From Roseateles sp. (GTDB lineage Bacteria; Pseudomonadota; Gammaproteobacteria; Burkholderiales; Burkholderiaceae_C), in assembly GCA_016790285.1 (NCBI GenBank), contig JAEUPJ010000083.1:32151-96150 (forward strand): a DNA stretch of 64,000 nt, given 5' to 3'. Below the pieces are notes generated by a model. It worked only from the letters and a program-made list of their open reading frames with translations, was not told the DNA's origin and did no database searches. Positions 9,553 through 21,602 of this stretch are shown in pieces. Numbering within the stretch: position 1 is the first letter of the stretch; each line of letters opens with the position of its first letter. Position numbers and translations under genes: made by a program.

Positions 9553-10752
9553 ATGGACCTGAACTTCACCGATGCGGAGCTCGCCTTCCGCGCTGAGGTG
9601 CGCGACTGGGTGCGCGCCAACCTGCCGGCGGATATCGCCCACAAGGTGCGCCACGCGCAGCGCCTGCACAAGGACGACATGCAGCGCTGGGCCAAGATCC
9701 TCGGCGCGAAGGGCTGGCACGGCTGGGCGTGGCCCCAGCAGTTCGGCGGCCCGGGCTGGAACGCCGTACAGCGCCACCTGTTCGAAGAGGAATGCGCCCT
9801 CGCCTGTGCGCCCCGCATCGTGCCGTTCGGCCCCGTCATGGTGGCGCCCGTCATCATGGCCTTCGGCACGCCCGAGCAGCAGCAGCGCTTCCTGCCCGGC
9901 ATCATGAGCGGCGAGGTGTGGTGGAGCCAGGGCTACAGCGAGCCGGGCTCCGGCTCCGACCTCGCGTCGCTGAAGTGCCGCGCCGAGCGCCAGGGCAACA
10001 ACTACATCGTCAACGGCCAGAAGACCTGGACCACCCTCGGCCAGTACGGCGACTGGATCTTCTGCCTGGTGCGCACGTCCACCGAAGGCAAGCCCCAGAC
10101 GGGCATCAGCTTCCTGCTGATCGACATGAAGTCGCCTGGCGTCACCGTCAAGCCCATCATCATGCTGGACGGCGAACACGAGGTGAACGAGGTCTGGTTC
10201 GACAACGTCGAGGTGCCGGCCGAGAACCTCATCGGCGAGGAGAACAAGGGCTGGACCTACGCCAAGCACCTGCTCTCCCACGAGCGCACCAACATCGCCG
10301 ACGTGAACCGCGCCAAGCGCGAGCTGGAGCGGCTCAAGCGCATCGCCACCGCCGAGGGCCTGATGGACGACCAGCGCTTTCGCGACCAGGTCGCCCTGTG
10401 CGAGGTCGACGTCGTCGCGCTGGAGATGATGGTGCTGCGCGTGCTCTCGGGCGAGCGCACCGGCAAGCAGCCGCTGGACGTGGCCGGCCTGCTCAAGATC
10501 CGCGGCAGCGAGCTGCAGCAGCGCTACACCGAGCTGATGATGCTGGCCGGCGGCCCGCTGGCCCTGCCGCACATCCTGGAGGCCATGGAGGCCGGCTGGC
10601 AGGGCGACCAGTGGCTGGGTGGCGCCTGGATGGGGGGCGCTTCGCACGCCATCCCGCTCACCGGCAACTACCTCAACGTGCGCAAGACCACCATCTACGG
10701 TGGCTCGAACGAAGTGCAACGCAACATCGTCGCGCAGACGGTGCTCGGCTGA
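9553..10752 (+). CDS. Acyl-CoA dehydrogenase, PimC-like large subunit
   Basis: A 399-residue flavoprotein that introduces a trans-2 double bond into an acyl-CoA, passing electrons to ETF. It shows the acyl-CoA dehydrogenase signatures GYSEPGSGSDLAS and NGQKTWTT in the middle domain and KTTIYGGSNEVQRNIVAQ at the C-terminus. Length and sequence resemble the large subunit of pimeloyl-CoA dehydrogenase (PimC). It is followed 18 bases later by a second, divergent acyl-CoA dehydrogenase, as in pimCD. No CoA ligase, thiolase or hydratase gene is adjacent, so a dicarboxylyl-CoA substrate is inference. Confidence 0.88.
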   Translation: MDLNFTDAELAFRAEVRDWVRANLPADIAHKVRHAQRLHKDDMQRWAKILGAKGWHGWAWPQQFGGPGWNAVQRHLFEEECALACAPRIVPFGPVMVAPVIMAFGTPEQQQRFLPGIMSGEVWWSQGYSEPGSGSDLASLKCRAERQGNNYIVNGQKTWTTLGQYGDWIFCLVRTSTEGKPQTGISFLLIDMKSPGVTVKPIIMLDGEHEVNEVWFDNVEVPAENLIGEENKGWTYAKHLLSHERTNIADVNRAKRELERLKRIATAEGLMDDQRFRDQVALCEVDVVALEMMVLRVLSGERTGKQPLDVAGLLKIRGSELQQRYTELMMLAGGPLALPHILEAMEAGWQGDQWLGGAWMGGASHAIPLTGNYLNVRKTTIYGGSNEVQRNIVAQTVLG

Positions 10753-10770
10753 CCCGGGGAGACAGACAAC

Positions 10771-11898
10771 ATGGATTTCGATTTCACGGAAGACCAGGAA
10801 GCCCTGCGCGACGCCGTGCGCCGCTTCGTCGACAAGGACTACGCCTTCGATCGCCGCACGCAGATCGTGCGCGCCGGCGGCTTCGACCGCGCCACCTGGG
10901 AAGGCCTGGCGGGCCTGGGCCTGACGGCGCTGGCCATACCTGAAGCCCACGGTGGCCTGGGCTTTGGCGCCGTCGAGGCGATGGTGGCCATGGAGGAACT
11001 CGGCCGCGGCCTCGTCATGGAGCCCATCGCCCAGGGCGCCCTGATCGCGCCGGCCCTGCTCGGCCACGCGCCCGAGGCCCTGCAGGCCAGCTGGCTGCCC
11101 CGCATGGCCGGCGGCGAAGCCCTCGTCGTGCTGGCCCACCAGGAAGCCAGGTCGCGCTACCGCCTCAACCAGGTGGCCACGCGGGCCGTGGACGGCAAGC
11201 TCAGCGGTGTGAAGAGCCTCGTGCCCGCGGGCGACGTGGCCGATGCCTTCATCGTGCCGGCCCGCGTGTCGGGCGATGACCGCGCAGCCGAGGGCATTGC
11301 GCTCTACCTGGTCGAGCGCACGGCCCCCGGCGTGCACACCCGCGCCTACTCGCTGCACGACGGCTCGCGCGCGGCCGAAGTCAACCTGGACAACGCCCCG
11401 GGCCAGCTCATCGCCGGCCCCGAGCAGGGCCTGGCGCTGCTGGAGCTGGCGGCCGACATCGGCATCGCCGCGCAGGCGGCCGAGGCAGTCGGCGTGATGG
11501 AGAAGTACCTGGCCCTGACCGTCGACTACCTGAACACGCGCAAGCAGTTCGGCGTCGTCATCAGCAGCTTCCAGGCGCTGCGCCACCGGGCGGCCGACGT
11601 CAAGATGCAGCTGGAGCTGGCCCGCTCCATGAGCTACTACGCCACGCTGCGCCTGGGTGACGCCCCGGCCGTGCGGCGCCGCGCGCTGTCCCAGGCCAAG
11701 GTGCAGCTCGGGCAGGCCATGCGCTTCGTCGGCCAGCAATGCACACAGATGCACGGCGGCATCGGCGTGACGGACGAATACGTCGGCAGCCACTACTTCA
11801 AGCGGCTGACCGTCATGGAGATGCAGTGGGGCGACACCCTGCATCACCTCGGTGAAGTCAGCGCCCGGATGCAGGACACTGCGGGGGTGTTTGCCTGA
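10771..11898 (+). CDS. Acyl-CoA dehydrogenase, PimD-like small subunit
   Basis: A 375-residue acyl-CoA dehydrogenase homologue starting MDFDFTEDQEALRDAVRRFV. It carries the C-terminal signature TQMHGGIGVTDEYVGSHYFKRL. It is shorter and more divergent than its upstream neighbour, as expected of the PimD-type partner in two-subunit enzymes. The middle domain is degenerate compared with single-subunit enzymes. It has its own GGGGAG ribosome site just upstream. Pairing with the preceding gene is strong from order and spacing. Confidence 0.86.
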   Translation: MDFDFTEDQEALRDAVRRFVDKDYAFDRRTQIVRAGGFDRATWEGLAGLGLTALAIPEAHGGLGFGAVEAMVAMEELGRGLVMEPIAQGALIAPALLGHAPEALQASWLPRMAGGEALVVLAHQEARSRYRLNQVATRAVDGKLSGVKSLVPAGDVADAFIVPARVSGDDRAAEGIALYLVERTAPGVHTRAYSLHDGSRAAEVNLDNAPGQLIAGPEQGLALLELAADIGIAAQAAEAVGVMEKYLALTVDYLNTRKQFGVVISSFQALRHRAADVKMQLELARSMSYYATLRLGDAPAVRRRALSQAKVQLGQAMRFVGQQCTQMHGGIGVTDEYVGSHYFKRLTVMEMQWGDTLHHLGEVSARMQDTAGVFA

Positions 11899-11914
11899 CC
11901 GCGGAGGTCACCCG

Positions 11915-12469
11915 ATGAAAGCCCCCCTTGCCATGCTGCTGGCCAGCATGGCCGCCCTTGCCGGCTCCCACGCCCACGCCCAGACCATGAAGCCGGGCCT
12001 CTGGGAGTTCAAACAGACGCCCCAACTCGACCCGGCGCGCCAGGCCCAGATGGCCCAGGCACAAAAGGCCATGGAGAGCATGCCCGCCGAACGCCGCGCC
12101 ATGATCGAGCAGATGATGGCGCAGCGCGGCGTGAGCGTGTCCATGGCGGGCGGCGCGATCACGGTGAAGACCTGCATCTCCAAGGAGCAGGCCGAGCGCA
12201 ATCAGGCGCCCGTGGCGCAGCATGGCAACTGCACCCAGGACACCAAGCGCAGCGGCAGCGTGATCCAGACGCATTTCGTCTGCACCGACCCCGCCTCCGA
12301 GGGCGATGCGACGGTGACCCTGCGAGGCAGTGAAGGCTTCACCAACGAGGTGACCGTGCGCACCCAGCGCCAGGGCAAGACCGAGACCGTGAAGGTGACG
12401 GGCGAAGGCCGCTGGCTGGGCGCCGACTGCGGCGATGTGCAACCGATGAAGTCCCAGGCCAAACCTTGA
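11915..12469 (+). CDS. DUF3617 domain-containing secreted protein
   Basis: A 184-residue protein with a signal peptide (MKAPLAMLLASMAALAGSHAHAQ). Its mature part begins TMKPGLWEFKQTPQ, the usual start of DUF3617 proteins. It contains a TVKTCISKEQAER segment and further cysteines at C-T-Q-D and VCTDP, consistent with disulfides in the periplasm. The function of the family is unknown. Start chosen at the ATG behind GGAGGT. The stop codon overlaps the TTG start of the following pseudouridine synthase by four bases. Confidence 0.85.
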   Translation: MKAPLAMLLASMAALAGSHAHAQTMKPGLWEFKQTPQLDPARQAQMAQAQKAMESMPAERRAMIEQMMAQRGVSVSMAGGAITVKTCISKEQAERNQAPVAQHGNCTQDTKRSGSVIQTHFVCTDPASEGDATVTLRGSEGFTNEVTVRTQRQGKTETVKVTGEGRWLGADCGDVQPMKSQAKP

Positions 12470-13191
12470 AGCAGCGGCTTTCGCAGATCCTGTTCAGCCA
12501 GGGGTTCGGAACACGGCGCCTGTGCGCCGGGCTGGTGTGGAATGGTGAAGTCTCGGTCCACGGCGAGGTGGTCGACGACCCCGATGCCGAGTACGAGACA
12601 CAAGGGTTCAGCTTCGTCATCGACGGCGTCACCTGGCCCTGCTTCGACAAGGCACTCGTGCTGCTGAACAAGCCCGCCGGCTACGAGTGTTCGCAAAAGC
12701 CCAAGCACCACCCGAGCGTGATGAGCCTGCTGCCACCACCGCTGCGCGAGCGCGGCGTGCAGCCGATCGGCCGGCTCGATGAAGACACCACCGGCCTGCT
12801 GCTGCTCACCGACGACGGCACCCTCATCCACAAGCTCACCTCACCCAAGCACCACGTGCCCAAGGTCTACGAGGCCCGCTGCAAGCATCCGCTCACCGCG
12901 GCCATGGTCGAGCAGCTGCTGGCAGGCGTCGAGCTCAAGGAGCCGGAAGGCAAGTTCCAGCGCCCGCCCGAGGTCAGCAAGGCCGAAGGGGCGGAGATCG
13001 TCGACGAGACGCTGCTGCGCCTCACCCTCATCGAAGGCAAGTACCACCAGGTCAAGCGCATGGTCGCGGCCGTGGGCAACCGGGTGGAGACCTTGCACCG
13101 CCCGAGCTTCGGTGCCCTGACGCTGCCGGGCGACCTCGCCCCCGGCCAATGGCGCTGGGTCGGCAGCCCCGCCGAGGTCTGGGGACAATGA
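12466..13191 (+). CDS. rsuA: 16S rRNA pseudouridine(516) synthase, RsuA family
   Basis: A 241-residue enzyme with an N-terminal S4-like region (KQRLSQILFSQGFGTRRLC). The catalytic motif IGRLDEDTTGLLLLTDDG contains the invariant Asp of RLD. Late in the protein lies IEGKYHQVKRM. RsuA-family enzymes isomerise a single uridine in the small-subunit rRNA. The start is a TTG overlapping the preceding stop, which implies translational coupling. The family call is secure; assignment to U516 rests on overall similarity. Confidence 0.85.
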   Translation: MKQRLSQILFSQGFGTRRLCAGLVWNGEVSVHGEVVDDPDAEYETQGFSFVIDGVTWPCFDKALVLLNKPAGYECSQKPKHHPSVMSLLPPPLRERGVQPIGRLDEDTTGLLLLTDDGTLIHKLTSPKHHVPKVYEARCKHPLTAAMVEQLLAGVELKEPEGKFQRPPEVSKAEGAEIVDETLLRLTLIEGKYHQVKRMVAAVGNRVETLHRPSFGALTLPGDLAPGQWRWVGSPAEVWGQ

Positions 13192-13196
13192 CGGGC

Positions 13197-14213
13197 ATGC
13201 GAGTTTTCAGAGGTTTCCACCATCCCGGCGTCGCACCCGCCTGCGCGCTGACCATCGGCAACTTCGACGGCGTGCACCGCGGCCACCAGGCCATGCTCGC
13301 CCTGCTGCAGTCCGAGGCCCGCCACCGCGGCCTGCCGACCTGCGTGATGACCTTCGAGCCCCATCCGCGCGACTTCTTCGCCGCGAAGATGGCCAAGCCC
13401 GAGCTGGCGCCCGCACGCATCGCGCCGCTGCGCGACAAGCTCGGCGAGCTGGAACGCTGCGGCATCGACCAGGTCGTGATCCTGCGCTTCGACGAGGCGC
13501 TGGCCTCCCTGCCGGCGCAAGGCTTCATCCGCCAGGTGCTGCAGGAGGGGCTCGGCGCCCGCTACGTGCTCGTCGGCGACGACTTCCGCTTCGGCGCCAA
13601 GCGCCAGGGCGACTACGCCACGCTGGACGCCGCCGGCCGCGCCCAGGGCTTCGACGTCGCCCGCATGATGAGCTACGAGGTGCACGGCCTGCGCGTCAGC
13701 AGCTCGGCCGTGCGTGAAGCGCTGTCGGCAGGCGACATGACGGCCGCGGCCGCGCTGCTGGGCCGGCCTTACGCCATCAGTGGCCACGTCACCCATGGCC
13801 GCAAGCTCGGCCGCCAGCTCGGCGAGAGCACCCCGGGTGCCGCCGACGGCTTTCGCACGCTGAACCTGCGCTTCCCGCACGACAAGCCGGCGGCGCACGG
13901 CATCTTCGCCGTGCTCGTGCATGGCCTCACGCCGCAGCCTTTGCCCGGCGTGGCGAGCCTGGGCAACCGGCCCACCGTGGAGGACGCCGGCCGCGTGCTG
14001 CTGGAGGTGCACTGCCTCGAGTGGCCCCTCGGTGCCGAAGGGGGCTACGGTAAACTCGCCCGCGTGGAACTGCTGCACAAACTTCGCGACGAAGCCCGCT
14101 ACGACGGGCTGGACGCACTGACGGCTGCCATCGCGGCCGACACGGCGGCAGCACGCGCCTTCCTGGCCACCCACGCCGCCCAGCGTCGCCAGACCACGCG
14201 CGACCGAATTTGA
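13197..14213 (+). CDS. ribF: Bifunctional riboflavin kinase / FAD synthetase
   Basis: A 338-residue enzyme that phosphorylates riboflavin to FMN and adenylates FMN to FAD. The N-terminal FAD synthetase domain has the nucleotidyl-transferase motif TIGNFDGVHRGHQ and the later SSSAVREALSAGD. The C-terminal flavokinase domain has GRPYAISGHVTHGRKLGRQLG and SLGNRPTV. I chose the ATG at 13197 (MRVFRGF) because RibF proteins begin there. An ATG at 13188 that overlaps the preceding stop is the alternative. It precedes ileS and lspA, a conserved arrangement. Confidence 0.94.
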   Translation: MRVFRGFHHPGVAPACALTIGNFDGVHRGHQAMLALLQSEARHRGLPTCVMTFEPHPRDFFAAKMAKPELAPARIAPLRDKLGELERCGIDQVVILRFDEALASLPAQGFIRQVLQEGLGARYVLVGDDFRFGAKRQGDYATLDAAGRAQGFDVARMMSYEVHGLRVSSSAVREALSAGDMTAAAALLGRPYAISGHVTHGRKLGRQLGESTPGAADGFRTLNLRFPHDKPAAHGIFAVLVHGLTPQPLPGVASLGNRPTVEDAGRVLLEVHCLEWPLGAEGGYGKLARVELLHKLRDEARYDGLDALTAAIAADTAAARAFLATHAAQRRQTTRDRI

Positions 14214-14285
14214 AGCGGCGCCCCGCCGCTCTCATTCCCGTCCTCCCGCCTTCCGACCGCCAGGCTCGCCGCCTGGCCGCACGCC

Positions 14286-17108
14286 ATGACCACCCCGGAC
14301 TACCGCTCCACGCTCAACCTGCCCGACACGCCCTTCCCCATGCGCGGCGACCTGCCCAAGCGCGAGCCGGGCTGGGTCAAGGCCTGGGACGAGCAAGGCC
14401 TGTACAAGCGCCTGCGCGATGCGCGCTGTGGCGCCCCGAAGTTCGTCCTGCACGACGGCCCGCCCTACGCCAACGGCCAGATCCACATCGGCCACGCCGC
14501 CAACAAGATCCTCAAGGACATGATCGTCAAGGCCCGCCAGCTGGCGGGTTTTGATGCCGCCTACATCCCCGGCTGGGACTGCCACGGCCTGCCCATCGAG
14601 AACCAGATCGAGAAGACCTTCGGCCGCGGCCTGCCGCGCGACGAGGTGCAGGCCAAGAGCCGCGCCTACGCCACCGAGCAGATCGACGGCCAGCGCACCG
14701 ACTTCAAGCGCCTGGGCGTGCTCGGCGAATGGGACAACCCGTACAAGACGATGAACTTCGCCAACGAGGCCGGCGAGATCCGCGTCTTGAAGCGCCTGTT
14801 CGAGCGCGGCTTCGTCTACCGCGGCTTGAAGCCCGTCTACTGGTGCTTCGACTGCGGCTCGTCGCTCGCCGAGTTCGAGATCGAGTACGCCGACAAGCAG
14901 TCGCCCGCCGTGGACGTGGCCTTCCTGAGCGCCGAGCCCGACAAGCTGGCCGCGGCGTTCGGCGTGGCGCCCCTCACCAAGGACGCCTTCACCGTCATCT
15001 GGACGACCACCCCCTGGACCATCCCGGCCAACCAGGCGCTCAACCTCAACCCCGAGCTGCCCTACGCGCTCGTGGACACGCCCAAGGGCTACTTCGTCGT
15101 CGCCGAGGCGCTGGTGGAGAAGTGCCTGGCGCGCTGGCAGCTCGAAGGCCAGGCCGTGGCCACCGTGCCCGGCCGCAAGCTCGAACTGCTGAAGTTCAAG
15201 CACCCGATGGCGCATGTCGACGCCGGCTATGACCGCGAAAGCCCGGTCTACCTCGCCGACTACGCCACCGCCGACGACGGCACCGGTGTCGTCCACTCCG
15301 CCCCCGCCTACGGCCTGGACGACTTCCAGAGCTGCGTGGCCCACGGCCTGAAGTTCGACGACATCCTGAACCCCGTGCAGGGCAACGGTGCCTATGCGGC
15401 CGAACTGCCGCTGTTCGGCGGCCAGCACATCTGGAAGGCCAACGCCGTCATCGCCCAGGCGCTGCTGGACGCCGGCCGCCTGATGGCGCAAAGCAAGATC
15501 ACCCACAGCTACCCGCACTGCTGGCGCCACAAGACGCCGGTCATCTACCGCGCGGCGGCCCAGTGGTTCGTGCGCATGGACGAGGGCGAGGGCCTGTTCA
15601 CCACGGACAAGGCCCCGCTGAGCCTGCGCCAGACGGCCCTGGCCGCCATCGACGCGACCAGCTTCTACCCCGAGAACGGCCGCGCCCGGCTGCACGACAT
15701 GATCGCCGGCCGGCCCGACTGGTGCATCTCGCGCCAGCGCAGCTGGGGCGTGCCCCTGCCCATCTTCCTGCACAAGGACACGGGCGAGGCCCACCCGAGC
15801 ACGCTCGAATTCATCGAGCGCGCCGCGCAGCTGGTGGAGGCCAACGGCATCGAGGCCTGGTCCAAGCTCGACCCGGCCGAGTGGCTCGGCGCCGAAGCTG
15901 CCCAGTACACCAAGGGCAACGACATCCTGGACGTGTGGTTCGACTCCGGCTCCACCTTCGAGCACGTGCTCAAGGGCAGCCACAAGGGCGCCGCGCACGA
16001 GAGCGGCCCCGAGGCCGACCTCTACCTGGAAGGCCACGACCAGCACCGCGGCTGGTTCCACTCCTCGCTGCTGATCGCCTGCGCCCTCTACGGCCGCGCG
16101 CCGTACAAGGGCCTGCTGACCCACGGTTTCGTCGTGGACGGCCAGGGTCGCAAGATGAGCAAGTCCCAAGGCAACGTGGTCGCGCCGCAGGCGGTGTCGG
16201 ACAAGTACGGCGCCGAGATCCTGCGCCTGTGGACCGCCGCGACCGACTACTCCGGCGACCTGGGCCTGGACGACAAGATCCTCGCCCGCGTGGTCGACAG
16301 CTACCGCCGCGTGCGCAACACGCTGCGCTTCCTGCTGGCCAACGTGAGCGACTTCGACCCCGCCACCGACGCCGTCCCGGCCGAGCAGCTGCTGGAGGTC
16401 GACCGCTACGCCCTGGCCCGCGCGGCCGAGCTGCAGGCGGAGATCCTCGCTCACTTCGAGCGTTATGAGTTCCACCCGGTCGTGGCCAAGCTGCAGGTCT
16501 ACTGCTCCGAAGACCTCGGCGCGTTCTACCTGGACGTGCTCAAGGACCGCCTCTACACCACCGCGCCCAAGAGCCTGGCCCGCCGCTCGGCCCAGACGGC
16601 GCTGTGGCAGATCACGCACGCCATGCTGCGCTGGATGGCGCCCTTCCTGAGCTTCACGGCCGAGGAAGCCTGGGCCCTGTTCGGCAAGGGGGAGTCCATC
16701 TTCACCGAGACCTACTGGGCCTTCGGTGCGACCGACGCCAGCCTGCTGGCCAAGTGGCAGCGCATCCATGAGATCCGCGACGACGTGAACAAGGCCATCG
16801 AGGCCGTGCGCACGACCGGCGCGGTGGGCGCGTCGCTGCAGGCCGAGCTGACGCTGCACGTCAACGCCGAGGACGAAGCCCTGCTCAAGACGCTGGGTGA
16901 GGACCTGCGCTTCGTATTCATCACGTCCGCCGTCACGCTGGTGCCGGCTGCAGAGTTCAGCGTGGTGGTCACGCCGAGCGCGCATGCCAAGTGCGAGCGC
17001 TGCTGGCACTACCGCGCCGACGTCGGCAGCATCGCCGCGCACCCGACGCTGTGCGGCCGCTGTGACAGCAACCTCCACGGTGCGGGCGAAACCCGCACGG
17101 TCGCCTGA
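14286..17108 (+). CDS. ileS: Isoleucyl-tRNA synthetase
   Basis: A 940-residue class I synthetase that charges tRNA-Ile. The HIGH motif is at residues 67-70 ([12 protein letters not shown]), the KMSKS motif is KMSKSQGN, and the editing domain shows [13 protein letters not shown]. The C-terminus has a Cys4 zinc site (CERCWHY and CGRCDS). Length fits the bacterial ileS1 type. It sits in the ribF-ileS-lspA order, and lspA starts three bases after its stop. Confidence 0.98.
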   Translation: MTTPDYRSTLNLPDTPFPMRGDLPKREPGWVKAWDEQGLYKRLRDARCGAPKFVLHDGPPYANGQIHIGHAANKILKDMIVKARQLAGFDAAYIPGWDCHGLPIENQIEKTFGRGLPRDEVQAKSRAYATEQIDGQRTDFKRLGVLGEWDNPYKTMNFANEAGEIRVLKRLFERGFVYRGLKPVYWCFDCGSSLAEFEIEYADKQSPAVDVAFLSAEPDKLAAAFGVAPLTKDAFTVIWTTTPWTIPANQALNLNPELPYALVDTPKGYFVVAEALVEKCLARWQLEGQAVATVPGRKLELLKFKHPMAHVDAGYDRESPVYLADYATADDGTGVVHSAPAYGLDDFQSCVAHGLKFDDILNPVQGNGAYAAELPLFGGQHIWKANAVIAQALLDAGRLMAQSKITHSYPHCWRHKTPVIYRAAAQWFVRMDEGEGLFTTDKAPLSLRQTALAAIDATSFYPENGRARLHDMIAGRPDWCISRQRSWGVPLPIFLHKDTGEAHPSTLEFIERAAQLVEANGIEAWSKLDPAEWLGAEAAQYTKGNDILDVWFDSGSTFEHVLKGSHKGAAHESGPEADLYLEGHDQHRGWFHSSLLIACALYGRAPYKGLLTHGFVVDGQGRKMSKSQGNVVAPQAVSDKYGAEILRLWTAATDYSGDLGLDDKILARVVDSYRRVRNTLRFLLANVSDFDPATDAVPAEQLLEVDRYALARAAELQAEILAHFERYEFHPVVAKLQVYCSEDLGAFYLDVLKDRLYTTAPKSLARRSAQTALWQITHAMLRWMAPFLSFTAEEAWALFGKGESIFTETYWAFGATDASLLAKWQRIHEIRDDVNKAIEAVRTTGAVGASLQAELTLHVNAEDEALLKTLGEDLRFVFITSAVTLVPAAEFSVVVTPSAHAKCERCWHYRADVGSIAAHPTLCGRCDSNLHGAGETRTVA

Positions 17109-17110
17109 CC

Positions 17111-17602
17111 ATGGCGGGCAAGCAAGGCAACGGCGCCGGGTTGACGCAATGGCTGCTGATCGCAGCCGTCATCATCCTGGCCGACCAATTCACCAAGATC
17201 CTCGTCATCGGCGCCTTCCGCCTGGGCGACGTGCACCCGGTCACCGGCTTCTTCGACCTGGTGCGCGCCCACAACTACGGGGCGGCCTTCAGCTTCCTGC
17301 ACGGGGCGTCGGGCTGGCAGCGCTGGTTCTTCCTGGGCCTGGGGCTGGCGGCGGCCGGCTTCATCGTCTGGATGCTGCGCCGGCACGGCCACCAGCGGCT
17401 CTTCGGCTGGGCGCTGACGCTCATCCTGGGCGGGGCGCTGGGCAATGTCATCGACCGCGCCATCCACGGCTACGTGGTCGACTTCATCCAGGTCCACGCC
17501 GGCGGCTGGTATTTCCCCGCCTTCAACGTCGCCGACAGTGCGATCACCATCGGAGCCATCCTGCTGATCCTGGATGAGCTCCGACGTGTCCGACGCACCT
17601 GA
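17111..17602 (+). CDS. lspA: Lipoprotein signal peptidase
   Basis: A 163-residue inner-membrane aspartic protease that removes signal peptides from prolipoproteins. Four membrane segments can be seen. The two catalytic aspartates are in [10 protein letters not shown] (Asp115) and FNVADSAI (Asp142). It follows ileS immediately. Its 3' end overlaps the start of the next gene by 29 bases in another frame, which suggests translational coupling. Confidence 0.97.
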   Translation: MAGKQGNGAGLTQWLLIAAVIILADQFTKILVIGAFRLGDVHPVTGFFDLVRAHNYGAAFSFLHGASGWQRWFFLGLGLAAAGFIVWMLRRHGHQRLFGWALTLILGGALGNVIDRAIHGYVVDFIQVHAGGWYFPAFNVADSAITIGAILLILDELRRVRRT

Positions 17603-18398
17603 GCAGTACCCTCCCGGCTATGTCCCCTACGTGCCCGAGCCCACCGTGGAGCTCGGGCCCAGGCTGCAGCGCCTGCCGCTTTCGGCACCGCTGCAGTGGC
17701 TCCGCCTCGGCTGGGCCGACTTCCGCCGCGCGCCCGGCGTTGGGCTCTTCTTCGGCCTGTGCTTCGCGCTGATGGGGCTGGCAGTGCTCATGGTGTTCCG
17801 CCATGCGCCCATCTACACGTTGGCCCTGTGCGCCGGCTTCGTGCTGCTGGGGCCCCTGCTCTGCCTGGGCGTGTACCAGGTCAGCCTGCGGCTGGAGCGC
17901 GGCGAGAAGCCCACGCTGGACGACGCGCTCGGCGCCTGGCTGGCCAACGTCAAGCAGATCGCCATCTTCGGCTTCGTGCTGCTGATCCTGGAGATGCTCT
18001 GGGGGCGCGCGGCCCTGGTGATCTTCGCGGTGAGCTTTGACGGCATGCCCGATTTCGCCGGGTCCGTGCAGAAGCTGCTCAGCGCGGACACCCTCGGCTT
18101 CGTCACCGCCTACCTCGCCGTGGGCGCCCTTTTCGCGGGGCTGATCTTCGCCATCAGCGTGGTGGCCATGCCGCTGCTGCTGGACCGCGAAACCGACGCC
18201 GTGACCGCGGGGCTGGCCAGCCTCAAGCTCTGCCTCACCCAGCCGCTCGTCATGCTGTGCTGGGGCGTCATCGTCACGACGCTGGTCGTGCTGGCCATGC
18301 TGCCCTACTTCGCCGGCCTGATCGTCATCGGCCCGTGGCTGGGGCACGCGAGCTGGCACCTGTACCGGCATGCCCTGGGTCAAGGTCAGTCGACTTAG
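17574..18398 (+). CDS. DUF2189 domain-containing integral membrane protein
   Basis: A 274-residue protein with a Pro-rich N-terminal tail and about six hydrophobic segments (for example [20 protein letters not shown] and [15 protein letters not shown]). The pattern, with [15 protein letters not shown] at the front and [14 protein letters not shown] near the end, fits DUF2189. No function is known for the family. The start lies inside lspA (29-base overlap); a GTG four codons later also overlaps. Confidence 0.8.
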   Translation: MSSDVSDAPEQYPPGYVPYVPEPTVELGPRLQRLPLSAPLQWLRLGWADFRRAPGVGLFFGLCFALMGLAVLMVFRHAPIYTLALCAGFVLLGPLLCLGVYQVSLRLERGEKPTLDDALGAWLANVKQIAIFGFVLLILEMLWGRAALVIFAVSFDGMPDFAGSVQKLLSADTLGFVTAYLAVGALFAGLIFAISVVAMPLLLDRETDAVTAGLASLKLCLTQPLVMLCWGVIVTTLVVLAMLPYFAGLIVIGPWLGHASWHLYRHALGQGQST

Positions 18399-18432
18399 CG
18401 CACTAGTTCACGCGAGGCAGGTGTGACAAACG

Positions 18433-19929
<1,497 letters not shown>

Positions 19930-19941
19930 CGCCCACGCGCG

Positions 19942-20928
19942 TCAGGGCAGCAGGATGGCACTGCCGGTCAGCCGGCGGGCCTCCAGGTCGCGATGCGATT
20001 CGGCCACGTCGGCGAGCGCATAGCGGCGGTCGATGTGGATCTTGACCTGGCCGCTCGCGACCATCGCGAAGAGATCGTCGCCCATCGCCTGCGTGGACTC
20101 GTGCGTGGCGATGTGCGTGAACAGCGTCGGCCGTGTGATGTAGATGGACCCCTTGGCCGCCAGCGTGCCGATGGCGATGGGCGGCACGGCGCCGGAGGCC
20201 GCCCCGAAGCTGGCCAGCAAGCCGAAAGGCGCCAGGCTGTTGAGCGAGCCCTCCCAGGTGTCGGCGCCCACGGAGTCATAGACCACTTTCACACCGCGCC
20301 CCCCGGTGATCTCCTTCACCCGCGCGGCGAAATCTTCGGTGCGGTAGTTGATGGCATGCGCCGCGCCGTGGTCGATCGCGAGCTGGCACTTCTCGTCGCT
20401 CCCGGCCGTGGCGATGAGCTGAAGGCCCAGGGCGCGGGCCCACTGGCAGGCGATCAGCCCGACACCACCGGCGGCGGCGTGAAACAGCAGGTGGTCGCCC
20501 GCCTGCAGGCCGCCCAGGGGCAAGGTCTTGCGCAGCAGGTACTGCACGGTCAAGCCCTTGAGCATCATGGCCGCGCCCGTCTCGAAGCTGATGACGTCGG
20601 GCAGCTTGAGCACGCACTTGGCCGGCATCACGCGCACGGTGGCGTAGGCCCCCGGCGGCTGGCTGGCGTAGGCCGCACGGTCGCCCGGCTTCAGGTGCGT
20701 GACGCCCTCGCCCACCGCCTCGACGACGCCGGCCCCTTCCATGCCCAGCCGCGCCGGCAAGGGCAGCGCGTAGCTGCCGTTGCGGTGGTAGACGTCGATG
20801 TAGTTCAAGCCGCAGGCCGCATGGCGGATGCGGATCTCGCCCGGGCCAGGCTCGCCGACGTTCACGTCCACCAGCTTCAACTGCTCGGCACCACCCGGCG
20901 CCTCGATCACCACGGCCTTCTCGCTCAT
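19942..20928 (-). CDS. Quinone oxidoreductase (zeta-crystallin-like MDR family)
   Basis: A 328-residue NADPH-dependent reductase of the medium-chain dehydrogenase superfamily. It begins MSEKAVVIEAPGGAEQLKL and shows GLNYIDVYHRNGSY and LGMEGAGVVEAVG. The Rossmann motif is HAAAGGVGLIACQWARALG. It lacks the cysteine set of zinc alcohol dehydrogenases, matching the QOR class that reduces quinones or enals. Start chosen at 20928 behind AGGAGACG. Its 3' end faces the histidine kinase; a six-base inverted repeat (CTGACG/CGTCAG) lies between the two stops. Confidence 0.92.
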   Translation of the reverse strand: MSEKAVVIEAPGGAEQLKLVDVNVGEPGPGEIRIRHAACGLNYIDVYHRNGSYALPLPARLGMEGAGVVEAVGEGVTHLKPGDRAAYASQPPGAYATVRVMPAKCVLKLPDVISFETGAAMMLKGLTVQYLLRKTLPLGGLQAGDHLLFHAAAGGVGLIACQWARALGLQLIATAGSDEKCQLAIDHGAAHAINYRTEDFAARVKEITGGRGVKVVYDSVGADTWEGSLNSLAPFGLLASFGAASGAVPPIAIGTLAAKGSIYITRPTLFTHIATHESTQAMGDDLFAMVASGQVKIHIDRRYALADVAESHRDLEARRLTGSAILLP

Positions 20929-20990
20929 GCGACGTCTCCTGTTGCTAGGTGGGCTATCGTGCCAGCCCTTCGCAACCCGCGCCGCTGGTG

Positions 20991-21602
20991 ATGACGCTGA
21001 CCCCACGAGCCCTCCGGATCGTCCATGCCGACGCACGTCTGGTCGTCATCGACAAGCCGGCCGGGCTGCTCAGCGTCCCGGGCCGCACCGAGCCCGACTG
21101 CGCCAGCGCCCGCGTGCAGGCCGAGTTCCCGGACGCGCTCATCGTGCATCGCCTGGACCAGGCCACCTCCGGGCTGCTGCTGTTCGCGCGCGGCGCGCAG
21201 GCCCAGCGCGAGCTCAGCGCCGACTTCGCCGAGCGCCGCATCGAGAAGCGCTACGTCGCCATCGTCGGCGGCCAACTTGATGGCGAAGGCCTCATCGACC
21301 TGCCGCTCGCCGCCGACTGGCCCAACCGCCCGCGCCAGCAGGTCGACCTCGCCCGGGGCAAGCCTTCGCAAACCCGCTGGCGAGCGCTCGGCCGGGAAGG
21401 CGCGCACACTCGGGTGGAACTCACCCCCATCACCGGTCGCAGCCACCAGCTGCGCGTGCATCTCGCGGCCTTGGGCCATCCCATCGTGGGTGACGCGCTC
21501 TATGCACCCCCCGCCCTCGCCACGGCCAGCCCCCGGCTGCTGCTGCACGCCAGCGCGCTGCAGGTGGCCGGCCACCATTTCGTGTCGTTCCCGGAGTTCT
21601 GA
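20991..21602 (+). CDS. RluA-family pseudouridine synthase
   Basis: A 203-residue RNA pseudouridine synthase. The catalytic motif HRLDQATSGLLLFAR contains the invariant Asp. It is followed by KRYVAIVGGQ and the C-terminal RSHQLRVHLAALGHPIVGD. The compact size without an S4 domain resembles RluA itself (23S rRNA U746 / tRNA U32), but the target cannot be told from sequence alone. ATG chosen at 20991 after a GTG-rich stretch; a GTG at 20988 is equally possible. The following gene begins one base after the stop. Confidence 0.88.
   Translation: MTLTPRALRIVHADARLVVIDKPAGLLSVPGRTEPDCASARVQAEFPDALIVHRLDQATSGLLLFARGAQAQRELSADFAERRIEKRYVAIVGGQLDGEGLIDLPLAADWPNRPRQQVDLARGKPSQTRWRALGREGAHTRVELTPITGRSHQLRVHLAALGHPIVGDALYAPPALATASPRLLLHASALQVAGHHFVSFPEF

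Noticed and set aside
14232-17078. 948-codon minus-strand frame opposite ileS
   Set aside because: ileS is complete with HIGH, KMSKS and zinc motifs. The antisense frame shows no domain and no start context.
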